A stretch of 64,000 bases of DNA from Saccharopolyspora gloriosae. GTDB lineage: Bacteria > Actinomycetota > Actinomycetes > Mycobacteriales > Pseudonocardiaceae. The notes under the pieces were generated by a model. That model was not told the origin of the DNA. It saw nothing but the letters and a program-made list of their open reading frames with translations, and ran no database searches. Of this stretch, positions 37,034-47,077 are shown in pieces; within the stretch, counting starts at the first letter, position 1; the number at the start of each line of letters is the position of its first letter. The position numbers were made by a program, and so were the translations under genes. Location: NCBI RefSeq assembly GCF_014203325.1, contig NZ_JACHIV010000001.1, positions 1,985,501-2,049,500 on the forward strand, read 5' to 3'.

Positions 37034-37180
37034 GTGACTCCTCGATTCGAGGCGGTCGTCGGCTCGGGGAGGGAGCGGAATCAAATTCCGTGATGCGAGA
37101 TCAACGTCTCGCCGCCGGGGAAGTATGACCCCGGACACAATTGACGGTCAAGAGCTCTGAATAGACCAGGAGAGATTCCG

Positions 37181-38347
37181 ATGGCGCAGCCGATCGGCCG
37201 GCACTTCCTGCAAATTCCCGGCCCCACGAACGTTCCCGACCGCGTTCTCCGCGCGATGTCCGCCCCCACCATCGACCACCGCGGGCCCGAGTTCGCGGCG
37301 CTCACCCGCGAAGTGCTGTCCGCGGTGCGGCCGGTGTTCGGCACCAGCGGGCCGGTGCTGATCTACCCGTCCTCGGGGACCGGGGCGTGGGAGGCCGCGC
37401 TGGTGAACACGCTGAGCCCCGGTGACCGCGTGCTCGCCTTCGAGACCGGCCACTTCGCGACCCTGTGGCGGGAGATGGCCGAGAACCTGGGGCTGCGAGT
37501 CGATTTCATGCCGGGGGACTGGCGGCGCGGCGTCGACCCGGAGGTGGTGCGGCAGCGGCTGGCCGACGACGCCGACCACGAGATCAAGGCCGTGTGCGCC
37601 GTGCACAACGAGACCTCGACGGCGGTCACCAGCCGCATCGAGGAGGTGCGGCGGGCGATCGACGACGCGGCGCACCCGGCGCTGCTGCTGGTGGACACGA
37701 TCTCGTCGCTGGGCTCGGTGGACTTCCGCCACGACGAGTGGGGCGTCGACGTGACGATCTCCTGCTCGCAGAAGGGCCTGATGCTGCCGCCCGGTCTGGG
37801 CTTCAACGCGATCAGCGAGAAGGCGTTGCGCGCGCGGGAATCCGCGACGCTGCCGCGGTCCTATTGGGACTGGGGTCCGATCCTGGCGGCGAACGAGCGC
37901 GGGTTCTTCCACAGCACCCCGGCGACGAACCTGCTCTACGGCCTGCTCGAAGCTCTGCGCATGCTGGAAGAAGAAGGCCTGCCGGAGGTGTTCCGCCGCC
38001 ACCGCCGCCACGCCGCCGCGACCCGCGCGGCCGTGCGCGGCTGGGGCCTGGAGACGTTGTGCCTGGACGAGCGGGAGCATTCGCCCGCGCTGACCGCCGT
38101 GCTGCTGCCGCAGGGCCACGACGCCGACGCGTTCCGGGGGCTGGTGCTCAACCGGTTCAACATGTCGCTGGGCGCGGGCCTGGGCAAGCTCGCGGGCACC
38201 GTGTTCCGCATCGGCCACCTGGGAGATTTCAACGACGTGTCGTTGGCCGGAACGCTCTCCGGGGTGCAGATGGGCTTGGAACTGGCGGGCGTGCCGATCG
38301 ACCAGGGCGGCATCACCGCCGCGCTGCGGGTGCTGGAGGAGGCGTGA
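37181..38347 (+). CDS. Class V aminotransferase, serine-glyoxylate type
   Basis: 388 residues. Opens with HFLQIPGPTNVPDRVL, the glycine-rich start of serine-glyoxylate/alanine-glyoxylate aminotransferases. HRGPEF, SSGTGAWEAAL, the PLP aspartate region LLLVDTISSLGSVDF and the PLP lysine Lys198 in SCSQKGLMLPPG are intact. It would transfer an amino group to glyoxylate to make glycine. ATG start; the AGGAGA ahead of it gives a good ribosome-binding site. Its stop overlaps the start of the flavin dehydrogenase gene, so hydroxyacid oxidation to an oxo acid and transamination may be coupled. Confidence 0.9.
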   Translation: MAQPIGRHFLQIPGPTNVPDRVLRAMSAPTIDHRGPEFAALTREVLSAVRPVFGTSGPVLIYPSSGTGAWEAALVNTLSPGDRVLAFETGHFATLWREMAENLGLRVDFMPGDWRRGVDPEVVRQRLADDADHEIKAVCAVHNETSTAVTSRIEEVRRAIDDAAHPALLLVDTISSLGSVDFRHDEWGVDVTISCSQKGLMLPPGLGFNAISEKALRARESATLPRSYWDWGPILAANERGFFHSTPATNLLYGLLEALRMLEEEGLPEVFRRHRRHAAATRAAVRGWGLETLCLDEREHSPALTAVLLPQGHDADAFRGLVLNRFNMSLGAGLGKLAGTVFRIGHLGDFNDVSLAGTLSGVQMGLELAGVPIDQGGITAALRVLEEA

Positions 38348-41217
38348 TGAGCGACCTGGAACGGCGGCTGAAGGCGGACGTGGCCGGTGAGGTCGAGTTC
38401 GACGACTACACCCGGCACCTGTTCTCCCGCGACGCCAGCATGTACGCGATCACGCCGCTGGGCGTGGTGTTCCCGCGCGACGCCGACGACGTCGCGGCGG
38501 CGGTCGCGGCGGCGGCCGAGCACGGCGTCCCGGTGGTGCCGCGCGGCGCGGGGACCAGCCTCGCGGGCCAGACCGTGGGCCCCGGCATCGTGCTCGACAT
38601 GTCCCGTCACCTGCACCGGATCGTGGAACTGGACCCGGAGGCGCGGACCGCGCGGGTGCAGCCGGGCGTGGTGCAGGACCAGCTCAACCGCGCCGCCGCC
38701 CCGCACGGGCTGATGTTCGGCCCGGACACCTCCACGAGCAATCGCGCCACGCTCGGCGGCATGATCGGCAACAACTCGGCGGGCAGCGGTTCGGTCCGCC
38801 ACGGCATGACGATCGACCACGTCCGGGAGCTGGACGTGGTGCTCTCGGACGCGTCCACGGCCCGGTTCGGACCCGTCGACGACGAGCAGCGGCAGCGGCG
38901 GGCGGCCGGGTCGACGCTCGAAGCGCGGCTGTACCGGGAACTGCCGCGGATCGTCGCCGAGGACGCAGACGCGATCTCCCGCGGTTTTCCCGAGTTCTGG
39001 CGCCGGGCGGGCGGCTACCGCCTGGACCGGCTGGCCGAGCCGACGCCGTTCGACCTCGCCGAGTTCGTGGTGGGTTCGGAGGGCACGCTCGTCGTGGCCA
39101 CCGGCGCGCTGGTGAACCTGGTGCCGAAACCGCGCACCACGGTGATCGCCGTCGGCCACTTCACCTCCACGCAGGCCGCGATCGCCGCCACCGACGACGC
39201 GCTGTCCTGCGACCCGTCCGGTGTGGAGCTGATGGACCGCACCATCCTGGACCTGTCGCGGCAGCGCATCGAGTACGCCTCGCTCGGCACCATCCTCGAA
39301 GGCGATCCGGACGCGCTGCTGTTCGTCAGCTTCACCGGCGACGACGAGGACGAGCTGGTGGGGCGGCTGCGGCGGCTCACCGCGCGGTGGCGCAAGCACG
39401 GGCACGGCTACCACACCTTGGAGGCCGTGACCCCGCAGCAGCAGTCGGCGCTGCTGAAGGTCCGCAAGTCCAGCCTGGGCCTGCTGATGGCGGCGGGCGA
39501 AGGGACGCGCCGTCCGCTGGCGTTCGTCGAGGACACCGCCGTCGACCCGAAGCACCTCCCGGAGTACACCGCGAAGTTCGCGCAGATCCTCGACCGCCAC
39601 GACATGAAGGCCGGCTTCTACGGCCACTGCTCGGTCGGCTGCCTGCACATCCGGCCGTTCGTGGACTTGGCGCGGCCCGGCGAGGTGGAGAAGATGCGGG
39701 CCGTCGCCGAAGAGGTGAAGTCGCTGGTCACCGAGTACGGCGGGGTGAACTCCAGCGAACACGGCGACGGCCTGGCGCGCAGCGAGTTCAACCGGGAGCT
39801 GTTCGGCGAGGAGCTCTACGCCGCGATGTGCCGGGTGAAGCGGCTGTTCGACCCGGCGGGCACCCTCAACCCCGGCAAGATCGTCGAAGCCCCGCCGATG
39901 ACCGAGCACCTGCGCGACGCCGAACAACCGGTGCCGGGACCGTTCCGCACCCGGTTGTCCTTCGACGTCGTCGGCGGGATGCGCGGCGCGGCCGACCGGT
40001 GCATGAACATCGGGTTGTGCCGCAAGAGCTCCAGCGGCGTGATGTGCCCGTCGTACATGGCCACGACCAAGGAAGAAGACGCCACTCGCGGCCGGGCGAA
40101 CGCGCTGGTGAAGGCGCTGTCCGAACCGGACCCGAAGCGCGCGCTCGGCGACGAGCGGCTGCACGAGGTGCTGGACCTCTGCTTGATGTGCAAGGCGTGC
40201 AAGAGCGAATGCCCGCTGGGCGTGGACATGGCCAAGCTCAAGAGCGAAACCCTGTCGCACCACCACGACGAGCACGGGGTGCCGCTGCGCTCTCGGGTGT
40301 TCGGATCGATCCGCGCGCTGAACCGGCTCGGGGCGGCGACGGCTCCGCTGTCGAACCTGCCGGGGCGGATTCCGCTGCTGCGCAAGCTGATGCGGCGAGC
40401 GCTGGGCATCACCGAGCACCGGCCGCTGCCGCGCTTCGAACGCCGCCACCTCGGTTCGTGGTTCCGCGGGCGCCGGGTTCGCGAGCGGGCGCCGCGCGGG
40501 CCGATCCTGTTCCTCGCGGACTCGTTCACCACCTACACCGAACCGGCGATCGGCCGCGCGGCCGTGGAGCTGCTGGAACGCGCGGGCTACGAGGTGCGGC
40601 TCGTCGACGAGGGGTGCTGCGGGCGTTCCAGCCTGTCGAAGGGCCTGGTCGACGACGCGAAGGCCAAGGCGCGCGACCTGGTGTCGCGGCTGGCCGGGTC
40701 GGACGCCCCGATCGTCGGGTGCGAGCCGTCCTGCGTGCTCACCTTGCGCGGCGAGACCTTGTCGCTGCTGCCCGACGACCCGGCCGCCCGCGACGTCGCG
40801 GGCCGGGTGCGCCAGATCGAGGAGGTGCTGTCCGAGGCGATCGACGCGGGCGACCTGGAGCTGTCCGAGGACACCTGGCCGGCGCGGCGGCGAGTGCTGT
40901 TCCACGGGCACTGCCACCAGAAGGCCGAAGTGGGCACGGCCGCGACGGTCGGCCTGCTGCGGCGCATCCCGCAGGCGGCGGTGGAGGAGGTCGACGCCGG
41001 GTGCTGCGGCATGGCCGGGTCGTTCGGCTTCGAGGCCGAGCACTACGAGATGTCGATGACCGTCGGCTCGGACCGGCTCTTCCCGGCGGTGCGCGCGGAA
41101 CCCGCCACGACGATCATCGCGGCCACCGGGGTGTCCTGCCGCCAGCAGATCGCCCACGGCACGCCCCGCGAAGCCCACCACCCTCTGGAACTACTACACG
41201 CATCACTGAAGCGGTGA
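38347..41217 (+). CDS. FAD-linked hydroxyacid dehydrogenase with Fe-S and CCG domains
   Basis: 956 residues, a fusion of the GlcD and GlcF type. Order: FAD-binding PCMH domain (VPRGAGTSLAGQTVGPGIVLD near 60; SNRATLGGMIGNNSAGSGSV near 133), FAD-oxidase C domain (to about 520; SSEHGDGLARSE), two 4Fe-4S motifs (CMNIGLC...CPSY near 555 and CLMCKACKSECP near 615) and two CCG repeats (GCCGRSS near 757; GCCGMAG near 885). Such enzymes oxidise D-lactate, glycolate or D-2-hydroxyglutarate at the membrane and pass electrons to the quinone pool. It is coupled to the aminotransferase; glycolate to glyoxylate to glycine is one consistent reading. Confidence 0.92.
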   Translation: MSDLERRLKADVAGEVEFDDYTRHLFSRDASMYAITPLGVVFPRDADDVAAAVAAAAEHGVPVVPRGAGTSLAGQTVGPGIVLDMSRHLHRIVELDPEARTARVQPGVVQDQLNRAAAPHGLMFGPDTSTSNRATLGGMIGNNSAGSGSVRHGMTIDHVRELDVVLSDASTARFGPVDDEQRQRRAAGSTLEARLYRELPRIVAEDADAISRGFPEFWRRAGGYRLDRLAEPTPFDLAEFVVGSEGTLVVATGALVNLVPKPRTTVIAVGHFTSTQAAIAATDDALSCDPSGVELMDRTILDLSRQRIEYASLGTILEGDPDALLFVSFTGDDEDELVGRLRRLTARWRKHGHGYHTLEAVTPQQQSALLKVRKSSLGLLMAAGEGTRRPLAFVEDTAVDPKHLPEYTAKFAQILDRHDMKAGFYGHCSVGCLHIRPFVDLARPGEVEKMRAVAEEVKSLVTEYGGVNSSEHGDGLARSEFNRELFGEELYAAMCRVKRLFDPAGTLNPGKIVEAPPMTEHLRDAEQPVPGPFRTRLSFDVVGGMRGAADRCMNIGLCRKSSSGVMCPSYMATTKEEDATRGRANALVKALSEPDPKRALGDERLHEVLDLCLMCKACKSECPLGVDMAKLKSETLSHHHDEHGVPLRSRVFGSIRALNRLGAATAPLSNLPGRIPLLRKLMRRALGITEHRPLPRFERRHLGSWFRGRRVRERAPRGPILFLADSFTTYTEPAIGRAAVELLERAGYEVRLVDEGCCGRSSLSKGLVDDAKAKARDLVSRLAGSDAPIVGCEPSCVLTLRGETLSLLPDDPAARDVAGRVRQIEEVLSEAIDAGDLELSEDTWPARRRVLFHGHCHQKAEVGTAATVGLLRRIPQAAVEEVDAGCCGMAGSFGFEAEHYEMSMTVGSDRLFPAVRAEPATTIIAATGVSCRQQIAHGTPREAHHPLELLHASLKR

Positions 41218-41251
41218 GTGCCTGTCTTCGTCTCGGCTTGCGCAGTGGGGC

Positions 41252-41410
41252 GGGTGGCGGAACCTCAGCGTTCTTCTCGCTGCGGGATCTTTTTCCCGAG
41301 TGGCTCCGCCACGAGTGAAAAAGCTGTCCTCGCGAGAAGAACGCTGAGAACCCGCTGCGGTGCCGGTGGGCATGGTGGTCGCTGCTCAGCGGCTTCGCCG
41401 CTGACAGGAC
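41252..41410 (+). repeat. Dispersed palindromic element, copy 5 (159-bp form)
   Basis: Outer arms CTCAGCGTTCTTCTCGC (41264-41280) and its perfect complement (41332-41348), identical to those of copy 1. The inner palindrome has one change (GAGTGAAAAAG). The CAGCGGC-TTC-GCCGCTG tail ends in GACAGGAC. It starts 34 bases after the dehydrogenase stop, in that gene's orientation. The rest of the gap to the next gene (41411-41622) shows no gene and should contain the promoter of the toxin-export operon. Confidence 0.9.
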
Positions 41411-41622
41411 ACAGACCGAGAACGCTGCTCACCAGGGGACGACAAGATCAATGTGCTGCCGTTCGTGGATCATCGGTGGCGCTAGGCTGATCGAGTGATC
41501 GGCGGGCTTTTCGCTCCCCGTGCGAGTGGTTGGTGGGACGCTGGTGATCGAGTTGTCTGCGCCAGCGTTCCTGGGGGAGTGACCGTGTCGAGCGAAGCAC
41601 GTGTGGTTGATCGGGGCGCCGC

Positions 41623-42084
41623 GTGAACGGCGACGTCCTCGACCCGGATGCCGCTCGTGAGCGGCTGGCCGCGTGGCGGGAGCGGGCCGAGCAGGTGGCC
41701 GCCAACACCCAGGCCATGAGCGAGCGGATCAACGAGGTCAAGGTCAGCGCCTCGGACCCGCAGGGCTTGGCGGAGGTCACGGTCGACTCCACGGGTTCGC
41801 TCGTGGACCTGCGCTTGACCGACGAGATCAAGCGCAAGGCCCCGGCCGTCGTCGCCCGAGCGGTCATGACGGCGCTCGGCCTGGCGCGCAACCAGGCCGC
41901 CGACCGCTCCCAGGAGATCGTCACCGACACCCTCGGCGCCGACTCCGCCGCGGGCCGCGAGATCGCGCAGCGCCTCGGCGACCGCCTGCGCAGCGGACCG
42001 GCCGCGGAGGAGCCCGCGACCCCCGCGCGGCGTCCTCCCGACGACGACGAGGACTACGACGTGACCTCGGACTTCCGGAGCTGA
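41623..42084 (+). CDS. YbaB/EbfC-family DNA-binding-like protein
   Basis: 153 residues. The helix-strand pattern AWRERAEQVAANTQAMSERI, then VKVSASDPQGLAEVTVDSTGSLVDLRLTDE matches the YbaB/EbfC fold, with an acidic C-terminal tail (DDDEDYDVTSDF). In actinomycetes such proteins commonly head loci for WXG100-type and polymorphic toxin proteins. GTG start. It is the first gene of an operon with the two type VII-type secreted proteins that follow within two bases. Confidence 0.78.
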   Translation: MNGDVLDPDAARERLAAWRERAEQVAANTQAMSERINEVKVSASDPQGLAEVTVDSTGSLVDLRLTDEIKRKAPAVVARAVMTALGLARNQAADRSQEIVTDTLGADSAAGREIAQRLGDRLRSGPAAEEPATPARRPPDDDEDYDVTSDFRS

Positions 42085-42086
42085 AC

Positions 42087-42401
42087 ATGGGTGACGGTTT
42101 CAACGTCGACGCCGAGAAGCTGCGGGCGCACGCGGGCAAGGTCGAGGCGATCCAGGAGCGGTTCGGCGCGGTGAAATCGGCCAGCGGGCACATCGCGCAG
42201 GACGACCAGGCCTACGGCGTCCTGTGCTCGTGGATCGCCGGCATCCTGGAGGGCAGGCACACCAAGCAGGACGAACTGCTCGCCTACGTCGAGGAGAACC
42301 TCGCGCAGGCCGCGTCCGCGCTGCGCGCCACCGCCGACGACTACGACCGCCGCGAGGACGAGCACGGCCAGAACCTGCGGGCCGCCGGAGGTGGCCTGTG
42401 A
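42087..42401 (+). CDS. EspC-like type VII secretion-associated protein
   Basis: 104 residues, helical, no signal peptide: FNVDAEKLRAHAGKVEAIQERFGAV, then LAYVEENLAQAASALRATADDYDRRED. This matches the EspC/DUF2580 type VII secretion target family, where two long helices form a hairpin and a Y-x-x-x-D/E-type signal lies near the C-terminus (here YDRRED). It is the probable partner of the next protein, whose GTG overlaps its stop. Confidence 0.8.
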   Translation: MGDGFNVDAEKLRAHAGKVEAIQERFGAVKSASGHIAQDDQAYGVLCSWIAGILEGRHTKQDELLAYVEENLAQAASALRATADDYDRREDEHGQNLRAAGGGL

Positions 42402-43099
42402 GCGAGGAATCACTGGTCGCCCCCGTCCAGTCGACGCAGAAGGCGTGGACCGGCGCCGGTACCGCGGAGAGCGTCGAAGGCCTGGTCACGGCGATCCAGA
42501 GCGAGGACTGGGTCAGCGGCGTGCTCTCCGGCGTCGGCGTCGGGCTGGAGGTCGCCTCCGCCGTGCTCGACCCGTTCGGCACTTTGCTGTCCAACGGCCT
42601 GGGCTGGGCGATGGAGCACTTCGAGCCGTTGCGGGAGATGCTCGACGAACTCACCGGCATGCCCGACGTCGTCACCTCCCACGCCAACACGTGGACGAAC
42701 ATGGCCACCGAACTCGCGTCGATGTCCGAGGACCTGAAGTCGGACCTGGAACGGGACCTGCCCGGCTGGGAAGGCCAGGCCGCCGACGCCTACCGCGCCA
42801 TGATGGGCGCGAACGTGGACGCGATAGGGGGCCTGGGCGCGACCTCGGCGGCGATGGCCGCCGCGACCGAAGGCGCGGGCGGCCTGGTGAAGATGACCCG
42901 CGAACTGGTGCGGGACCTGATCGCGGACCTGGTGGCGCGCGTCATCGTGTGGGCCGCGGAGGCGATCTTCGTGGTGACCATCCCGGTAGTGGCCGCGCAG
43001 ATCGCATCCGCCGTGGTCAAGTGGGTCGGGCGGATCACCGGCTACATCGGCGACCTGATCGACAGCCTGACCAACCTCACCAAGCTCGTCGACGGCTGA
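42398..43099 (+). CDS. WXG100-like/PPE-like type VII secreted protein
   Basis: 233 residues. A helical N-terminal half contains a WXG-type turn (PGWEGQAADAYRA near residue 128), then a hydrophobic C-terminal region (LVARVIVWAAEAIFVVTIPVVAAQIASAVV) able to contact membranes. It probably forms a delivery module for the RHS toxin encoded next, as in other actinobacterial polymorphic toxin loci. GTG start overlapping the previous stop. Confidence 0.78.
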   Translation: MSEESLVAPVQSTQKAWTGAGTAESVEGLVTAIQSEDWVSGVLSGVGVGLEVASAVLDPFGTLLSNGLGWAMEHFEPLREMLDELTGMPDVVTSHANTWTNMATELASMSEDLKSDLERDLPGWEGQAADAYRAMMGANVDAIGGLGATSAAMAAATEGAGGLVKMTRELVRDLIADLVARVIVWAAEAIFVVTIPVVAAQIASAVVKWVGRITGYIGDLIDSLTNLTKLVDG

Positions 43100-43222
43100 G
43101 GACACGGCGGGGGCGATCTCGCGAACCTACGGCGCCGCAACGGATTCTCAGGGGGAACCGTTGCGGGCCCGAGCTGAACATCGAATCGGAACTCGTACTG
43201 GGACGACCCGGAGGCGGCGGAA

Positions 43223-46200
43223 GTGGCGAGGAAACCTCACGGCGGCGACGGCGGCGGTGACGCGCCCGGCAGCAGGCCTTCGCAGCGCCACGGGAACATC
43301 GACGCGAGCAGTAGCGTGTCCGGCGCGCAGGACAGCATCCAGCAGTCGGCGCAGGCCGGACGTCCGGGCGGTTCCGGTCCGGCGTCCACCGGCAGCACCA
43401 GCGCGCCGCCCGCGAGCAACGGGCACCAGACCGGACCTGAACTCGGCGGTTCCGGCCCGGACAGCACCAAGCCGTCCGGCGCAGACACCCCGGACGGCCC
43501 GAACGGGACGTCGCCGTCCGGCCGCACCGGCTCGCCGGACGACTCGTCGATCCAGGGAAACAACCGCGGCGCCGACGCCGAACGAGTGCCGGACAAGGAC
43601 AAGAACACCTGCGGTGACCCGATCGACGTCGCCAGCGGCGACATGGTGCTCCCGCAGACGGACGTGGAACTGGCGGGCGTGCTGCCGCTGGTGCTGAACC
43701 GGACGCACCTGTCGTCGTACCGGGTGGGACGGCACTTCGGCCCGAGCTGGTCGTCCACCGCGGACCAGCGGCTCGAGGTCGACGGGAACGAGGTCTCGTT
43801 CGCCGCCGACGACGGCACGCTGCTGTTCTACCCGCTGCCCGCGGACGACTCGCCGGTCCAGCCGCGCACCGGTCCGCGCCGCGCACTGACCCGCACCGCC
43901 GACGGCTTCACGATCACCGACGTCGAGCAGGGCCGCACGCTGCACTTCGGCGTCGGCCTGGGGCGCGCGGTGCTGCCGCTGCTGGCGATCACCGACCGCA
44001 ACGGGCACCGCATCGACTTCGACCGCGACGCGGCCGGAACTCCGCTGGAGATCCGCCACAGCGGCGGCTACCGCATCCGCGTCGACTCTGAAGACGGCCT
44101 GATCACCGCGTTGCACCTGCGGGACGCGGCCGACGGCGAAGACGTTGCGCTGGTGCGCTACGGCTATTCCGGACGGCGGCTCACGGAAGTCACCAACGCC
44201 TCCGGCATGCCGTTGACGTTCACCTACGACGACACGGGCCGGATCACGAGCTGGACCGACCGCAACGGCGCCTGGTACCGCTACGGCTACGACCACGAGG
44301 GCCGCGTCGTGCAGGCCGATGGTTCCGGCGGTTTCTTCAGCGGAAGCATGTCCTATGAGGACGGTGTGACCCGATGGACGAACTCGCTGGGGGAGCAGAC
44401 CGCCTACCACCTCAACGAACGCGGCCAGACGATCCGGGAGGTGAACCCCGCGGGTGACGAGGTCCGTTCCGAGTGGGACGAGTTCGACCGGCTGCTGTCC
44501 CAGACCGATCCGCTCGGGCGCACCGTGCGCTACGACTACGACGAGTCCGGCAACCTGCTGGCCGCGTCCCGCCCCGACGGCTCGCAGACCCGCTTCGAGT
44601 ACAACGAGCTGCGGCTGCCGACGACGGTGATCGCCCCGGACGGCACCGTGTCGCGCCGCGAGTACGACGAGCGCGGCAACCTCACGCGATCGCTCGACGC
44701 GATGGGCGCGGCGACGACCTACGCCTACGACGAGCACGGTCACCTCACGGCCATCACCGACGCGCTGGGCGGAGCACGCCAGGTCGAGACCGATGCGGCC
44801 GGGCTGCCGCTCACGATCACCGACGCCGCAGGTGCGACTACCCGCTACGAACGCGACGGCTTCGGCCGGGCGTCGGCCGTGGTCGATCCGCTCGGCGGCA
44901 CGACCCGCTTCGGTTGGACCGTCGACGGCAAACCCGCGTGGCGCACCCTGCCGGACGGTGCCGCGGAACGGTGGATCTACGACGGCGAAGGCAACCTCCG
45001 CACCCACGTCGACGCGCTCGGCCAGGCCACCCACACCGAAGTCACCCACTTCGACCTGCCCTCGGCGGAAGTGCGGCCCGACGGCACCCGCCTGGAGTTC
45101 GGCTACGACACCGAACTGCGGCTGACCAGCGTCACCAACGAGCAAGGACTCGTCTGGCGCTACGCGTACGACGAAGCCGGGAACCTCGTGCGCGAGACCG
45201 ACTTCAACGGCCGCCAGGTCACCTACCGGCACGACGCGGCCGGGCAGCTGCTGGAACGCACCAACGGCGTCGGCGAGACCACCACGTTCGTGCGTAACGT
45301 CCTCGGCGACGTCATCGAACGCCGCACCCCCGGCGCCACGACCACGTTCACCTACGACCTGGCCGGCCGCCTCGCCGAGGCGAGGGACGGCGACACCCAG
45401 ATCCGCTTCCAGCGCGACGCGACCGGGCGGGTGCTCGCGGAGAGCGTCAACGGCCGCACCGTGCACTCCGCCTACGACGCGCTCGGACGACGGGTGCGGC
45501 GGATGACGCCGTCCGGCGCGGAGAGCGCGTGGGAGTTCAACGCCGCCCACCAGCCCACCGCATTGCACGCGGGCGGCCGAACGCTGCGCTTCGACTACGA
45601 CGCCGCCGGGCACGAGACCTCCCGCGCGCTCGGCGCGAACGCCGTGCTCACCCAGGACTGGGACGCCAACCACCAGCTGCTGTCGCAGCACATCACCGGA
45701 GCCACCGGTCACCAGGTGCAGCAGCGTTCCTACAGCTACCGGGCCGACGGCCTGCTGACCGGCGTCGACGACACCCTCACCGGCCCCCGCACCTTCGAGC
45801 TCGACCGCGCGGGCCGCGTCACCGCGGTGCGCGCCAGCGGCTGGACCGAGCGCTACACCTACGACGCCGCCGGGAACGTCACCGACGCGGCCTGGCCGGT
45901 GCCCGCGGGCTCACCCGACGCCGACTCCGTCGGGGACCGCGAGTACTCCGGCACGCTGGTGCGCCGAGCAGGTTCGGTGCGCTACGAGCACGACGACCAA
46001 GGCCGGATGATCCTGCGCCAGCGCAGGCGGCTGTCGCACAAGCCCGACACCTGGCGCTACTTCTGGGACGCCGACGACCGGCTGACCGGCGTGCTCACAC
46101 CGGACGGTTCCCGCTGGCGCTACCGCTACGACCCGCTGGGCCGCCGCGTCGCCAAGCAGCGCCTCGGGCCCGGCGATCGAATCCTGGAGCAGATCGACTT

Positions 46201-47077
46201 CACCTGGGACGGCGTGGTCCTCGCCGAACAGGCCCACACCGACGGGGTGCCCGGCGGTCTCCAGTTCGCCGACCTGCACGTGACGGTCTGGGACTACGAG
46301 CCCGGCACGTTCCGCCCGCTGGCCCAGCGCGAACGCGCGCCCCTGCGCCACGCGCCCCAGCAGTGGGTGGACCAGCAGTTCTACTCGATCGTCACGGACC
46401 TGGTCGGCTCCCCATCGGAGCTGATCAACGACCAGGGCGGAGTGGCCTGGTTCCACCGCACAACGCTGTGGGGCAACACCCTCGACCACAGCCGCACCGG
46501 CGCCTACACACCACTGCGCTTCCCAGGCCAGTACGCCGACCCGGAAACAGGCCTGAACTACAACTTCCACCGCCACTACGACCCGAGCACGGGACGGTAC
46601 GGCAGTGGGGACCCGCTGGGGTTGGCGGCGGGGCCTAGGCCCCACGGTTATGTATTCAATCCTCAGGCCCTCGTTGACCCCTTGGGGTTGACGGCGGAGG
46701 ATTCTACTAGGTGGGTTGACCCAAACACGATTAACTTTTCCCAGCGCACCATTTCCGGCAATGACTACGCTGAACTGATGCGGCAGAATAAGTGGGATTG
46801 GAATCGGTCTGATGCTGCGCTGCATGTGCTTGAGGTGGACGGGCAGCTGGTAACGTATGACAATCGAAGGCTTGATGCTGCTCGTGAGGTGGGCACTCCA
46901 CTTGTTCCAGTGCAGCAGGTCAACCCCAATGCTCCTCATCCTGACAGCAGTAAGGGGATGACTTGGCAAGAAAAGTTTGAGCAGCGATTCAACGATCGAA
47001 GAAACAAGAAGGCTGGTGGCGTGGTTCCTGACACGGGCCTTCGGGAAAGGCCAGCGAAGCCGGGGTGTAACAAGTGA
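43223..47077 (+). CDS. RHS-repeat polymorphic toxin with C-terminal tip
   Basis: 1284 residues. A polar, low-complexity N-terminus (1-120) has no signal peptide, in keeping with type VII-type export. DUF6531-like entry (DPIDVASGDMVLPQTDVEL near 133), then about 25 YD/RHS repeats (YDYDESGNLLAA and similar), ending in the RHS core boundary RYGSGDPLGLAAG near 1130 and DPLGLTAED near 1152. The last about 130 residues are the toxin tip: INFSQRTISG, KWDWNRSDAALHVLEVDGQLVTYDNRRL, FEQRFNDRRN. It resembles ParB/Srx-like toxin tips, which is tentative. The DNA of the tip is visibly AT-richer, indicating tip exchange. GGAGG precedes the GTG start. Confidence 0.92.
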   Translation: MARKPHGGDGGGDAPGSRPSQRHGNIDASSSVSGAQDSIQQSAQAGRPGGSGPASTGSTSAPPASNGHQTGPELGGSGPDSTKPSGADTPDGPNGTSPSGRTGSPDDSSIQGNNRGADAERVPDKDKNTCGDPIDVASGDMVLPQTDVELAGVLPLVLNRTHLSSYRVGRHFGPSWSSTADQRLEVDGNEVSFAADDGTLLFYPLPADDSPVQPRTGPRRALTRTADGFTITDVEQGRTLHFGVGLGRAVLPLLAITDRNGHRIDFDRDAAGTPLEIRHSGGYRIRVDSEDGLITALHLRDAADGEDVALVRYGYSGRRLTEVTNASGMPLTFTYDDTGRITSWTDRNGAWYRYGYDHEGRVVQADGSGGFFSGSMSYEDGVTRWTNSLGEQTAYHLNERGQTIREVNPAGDEVRSEWDEFDRLLSQTDPLGRTVRYDYDESGNLLAASRPDGSQTRFEYNELRLPTTVIAPDGTVSRREYDERGNLTRSLDAMGAATTYAYDEHGHLTAITDALGGARQVETDAAGLPLTITDAAGATTRYERDGFGRASAVVDPLGGTTRFGWTVDGKPAWRTLPDGAAERWIYDGEGNLRTHVDALGQATHTEVTHFDLPSAEVRPDGTRLEFGYDTELRLTSVTNEQGLVWRYAYDEAGNLVRETDFNGRQVTYRHDAAGQLLERTNGVGETTTFVRNVLGDVIERRTPGATTTFTYDLAGRLAEARDGDTQIRFQRDATGRVLAESVNGRTVHSAYDALGRRVRRMTPSGAESAWEFNAAHQPTALHAGGRTLRFDYDAAGHETSRALGANAVLTQDWDANHQLLSQHITGATGHQVQQRSYSYRADGLLTGVDDTLTGPRTFELDRAGRVTAVRASGWTERYTYDAAGNVTDAAWPVPAGSPDADSVGDREYSGTLVRRAGSVRYEHDDQGRMILRQRRRLSHKPDTWRYFWDADDRLTGVLTPDGSRWRYRYDPLGRRVAKQRLGPGDRILEQIDFTWDGVVLAEQAHTDGVPGGLQFADLHVTVWDYEPGTFRPLAQRERAPLRHAPQQWVDQQFYSIVTDLVGSPSELINDQGGVAWFHRTTLWGNTLDHSRTGAYTPLRFPGQYADPETGLNYNFHRHYDPSTGRYGSGDPLGLAAGPRPHGYVFNPQALVDPLGLTAEDSTRWVDPNTINFSQRTISGNDYAELMRQNKWDWNRSDAALHVLEVDGQLVTYDNRRLDAAREVGTPLVPVQQVNPNAPHPDSSKGMTWQEKFEQRFNDRRNKKAGGVVPDTGLRERPAKPGCNK

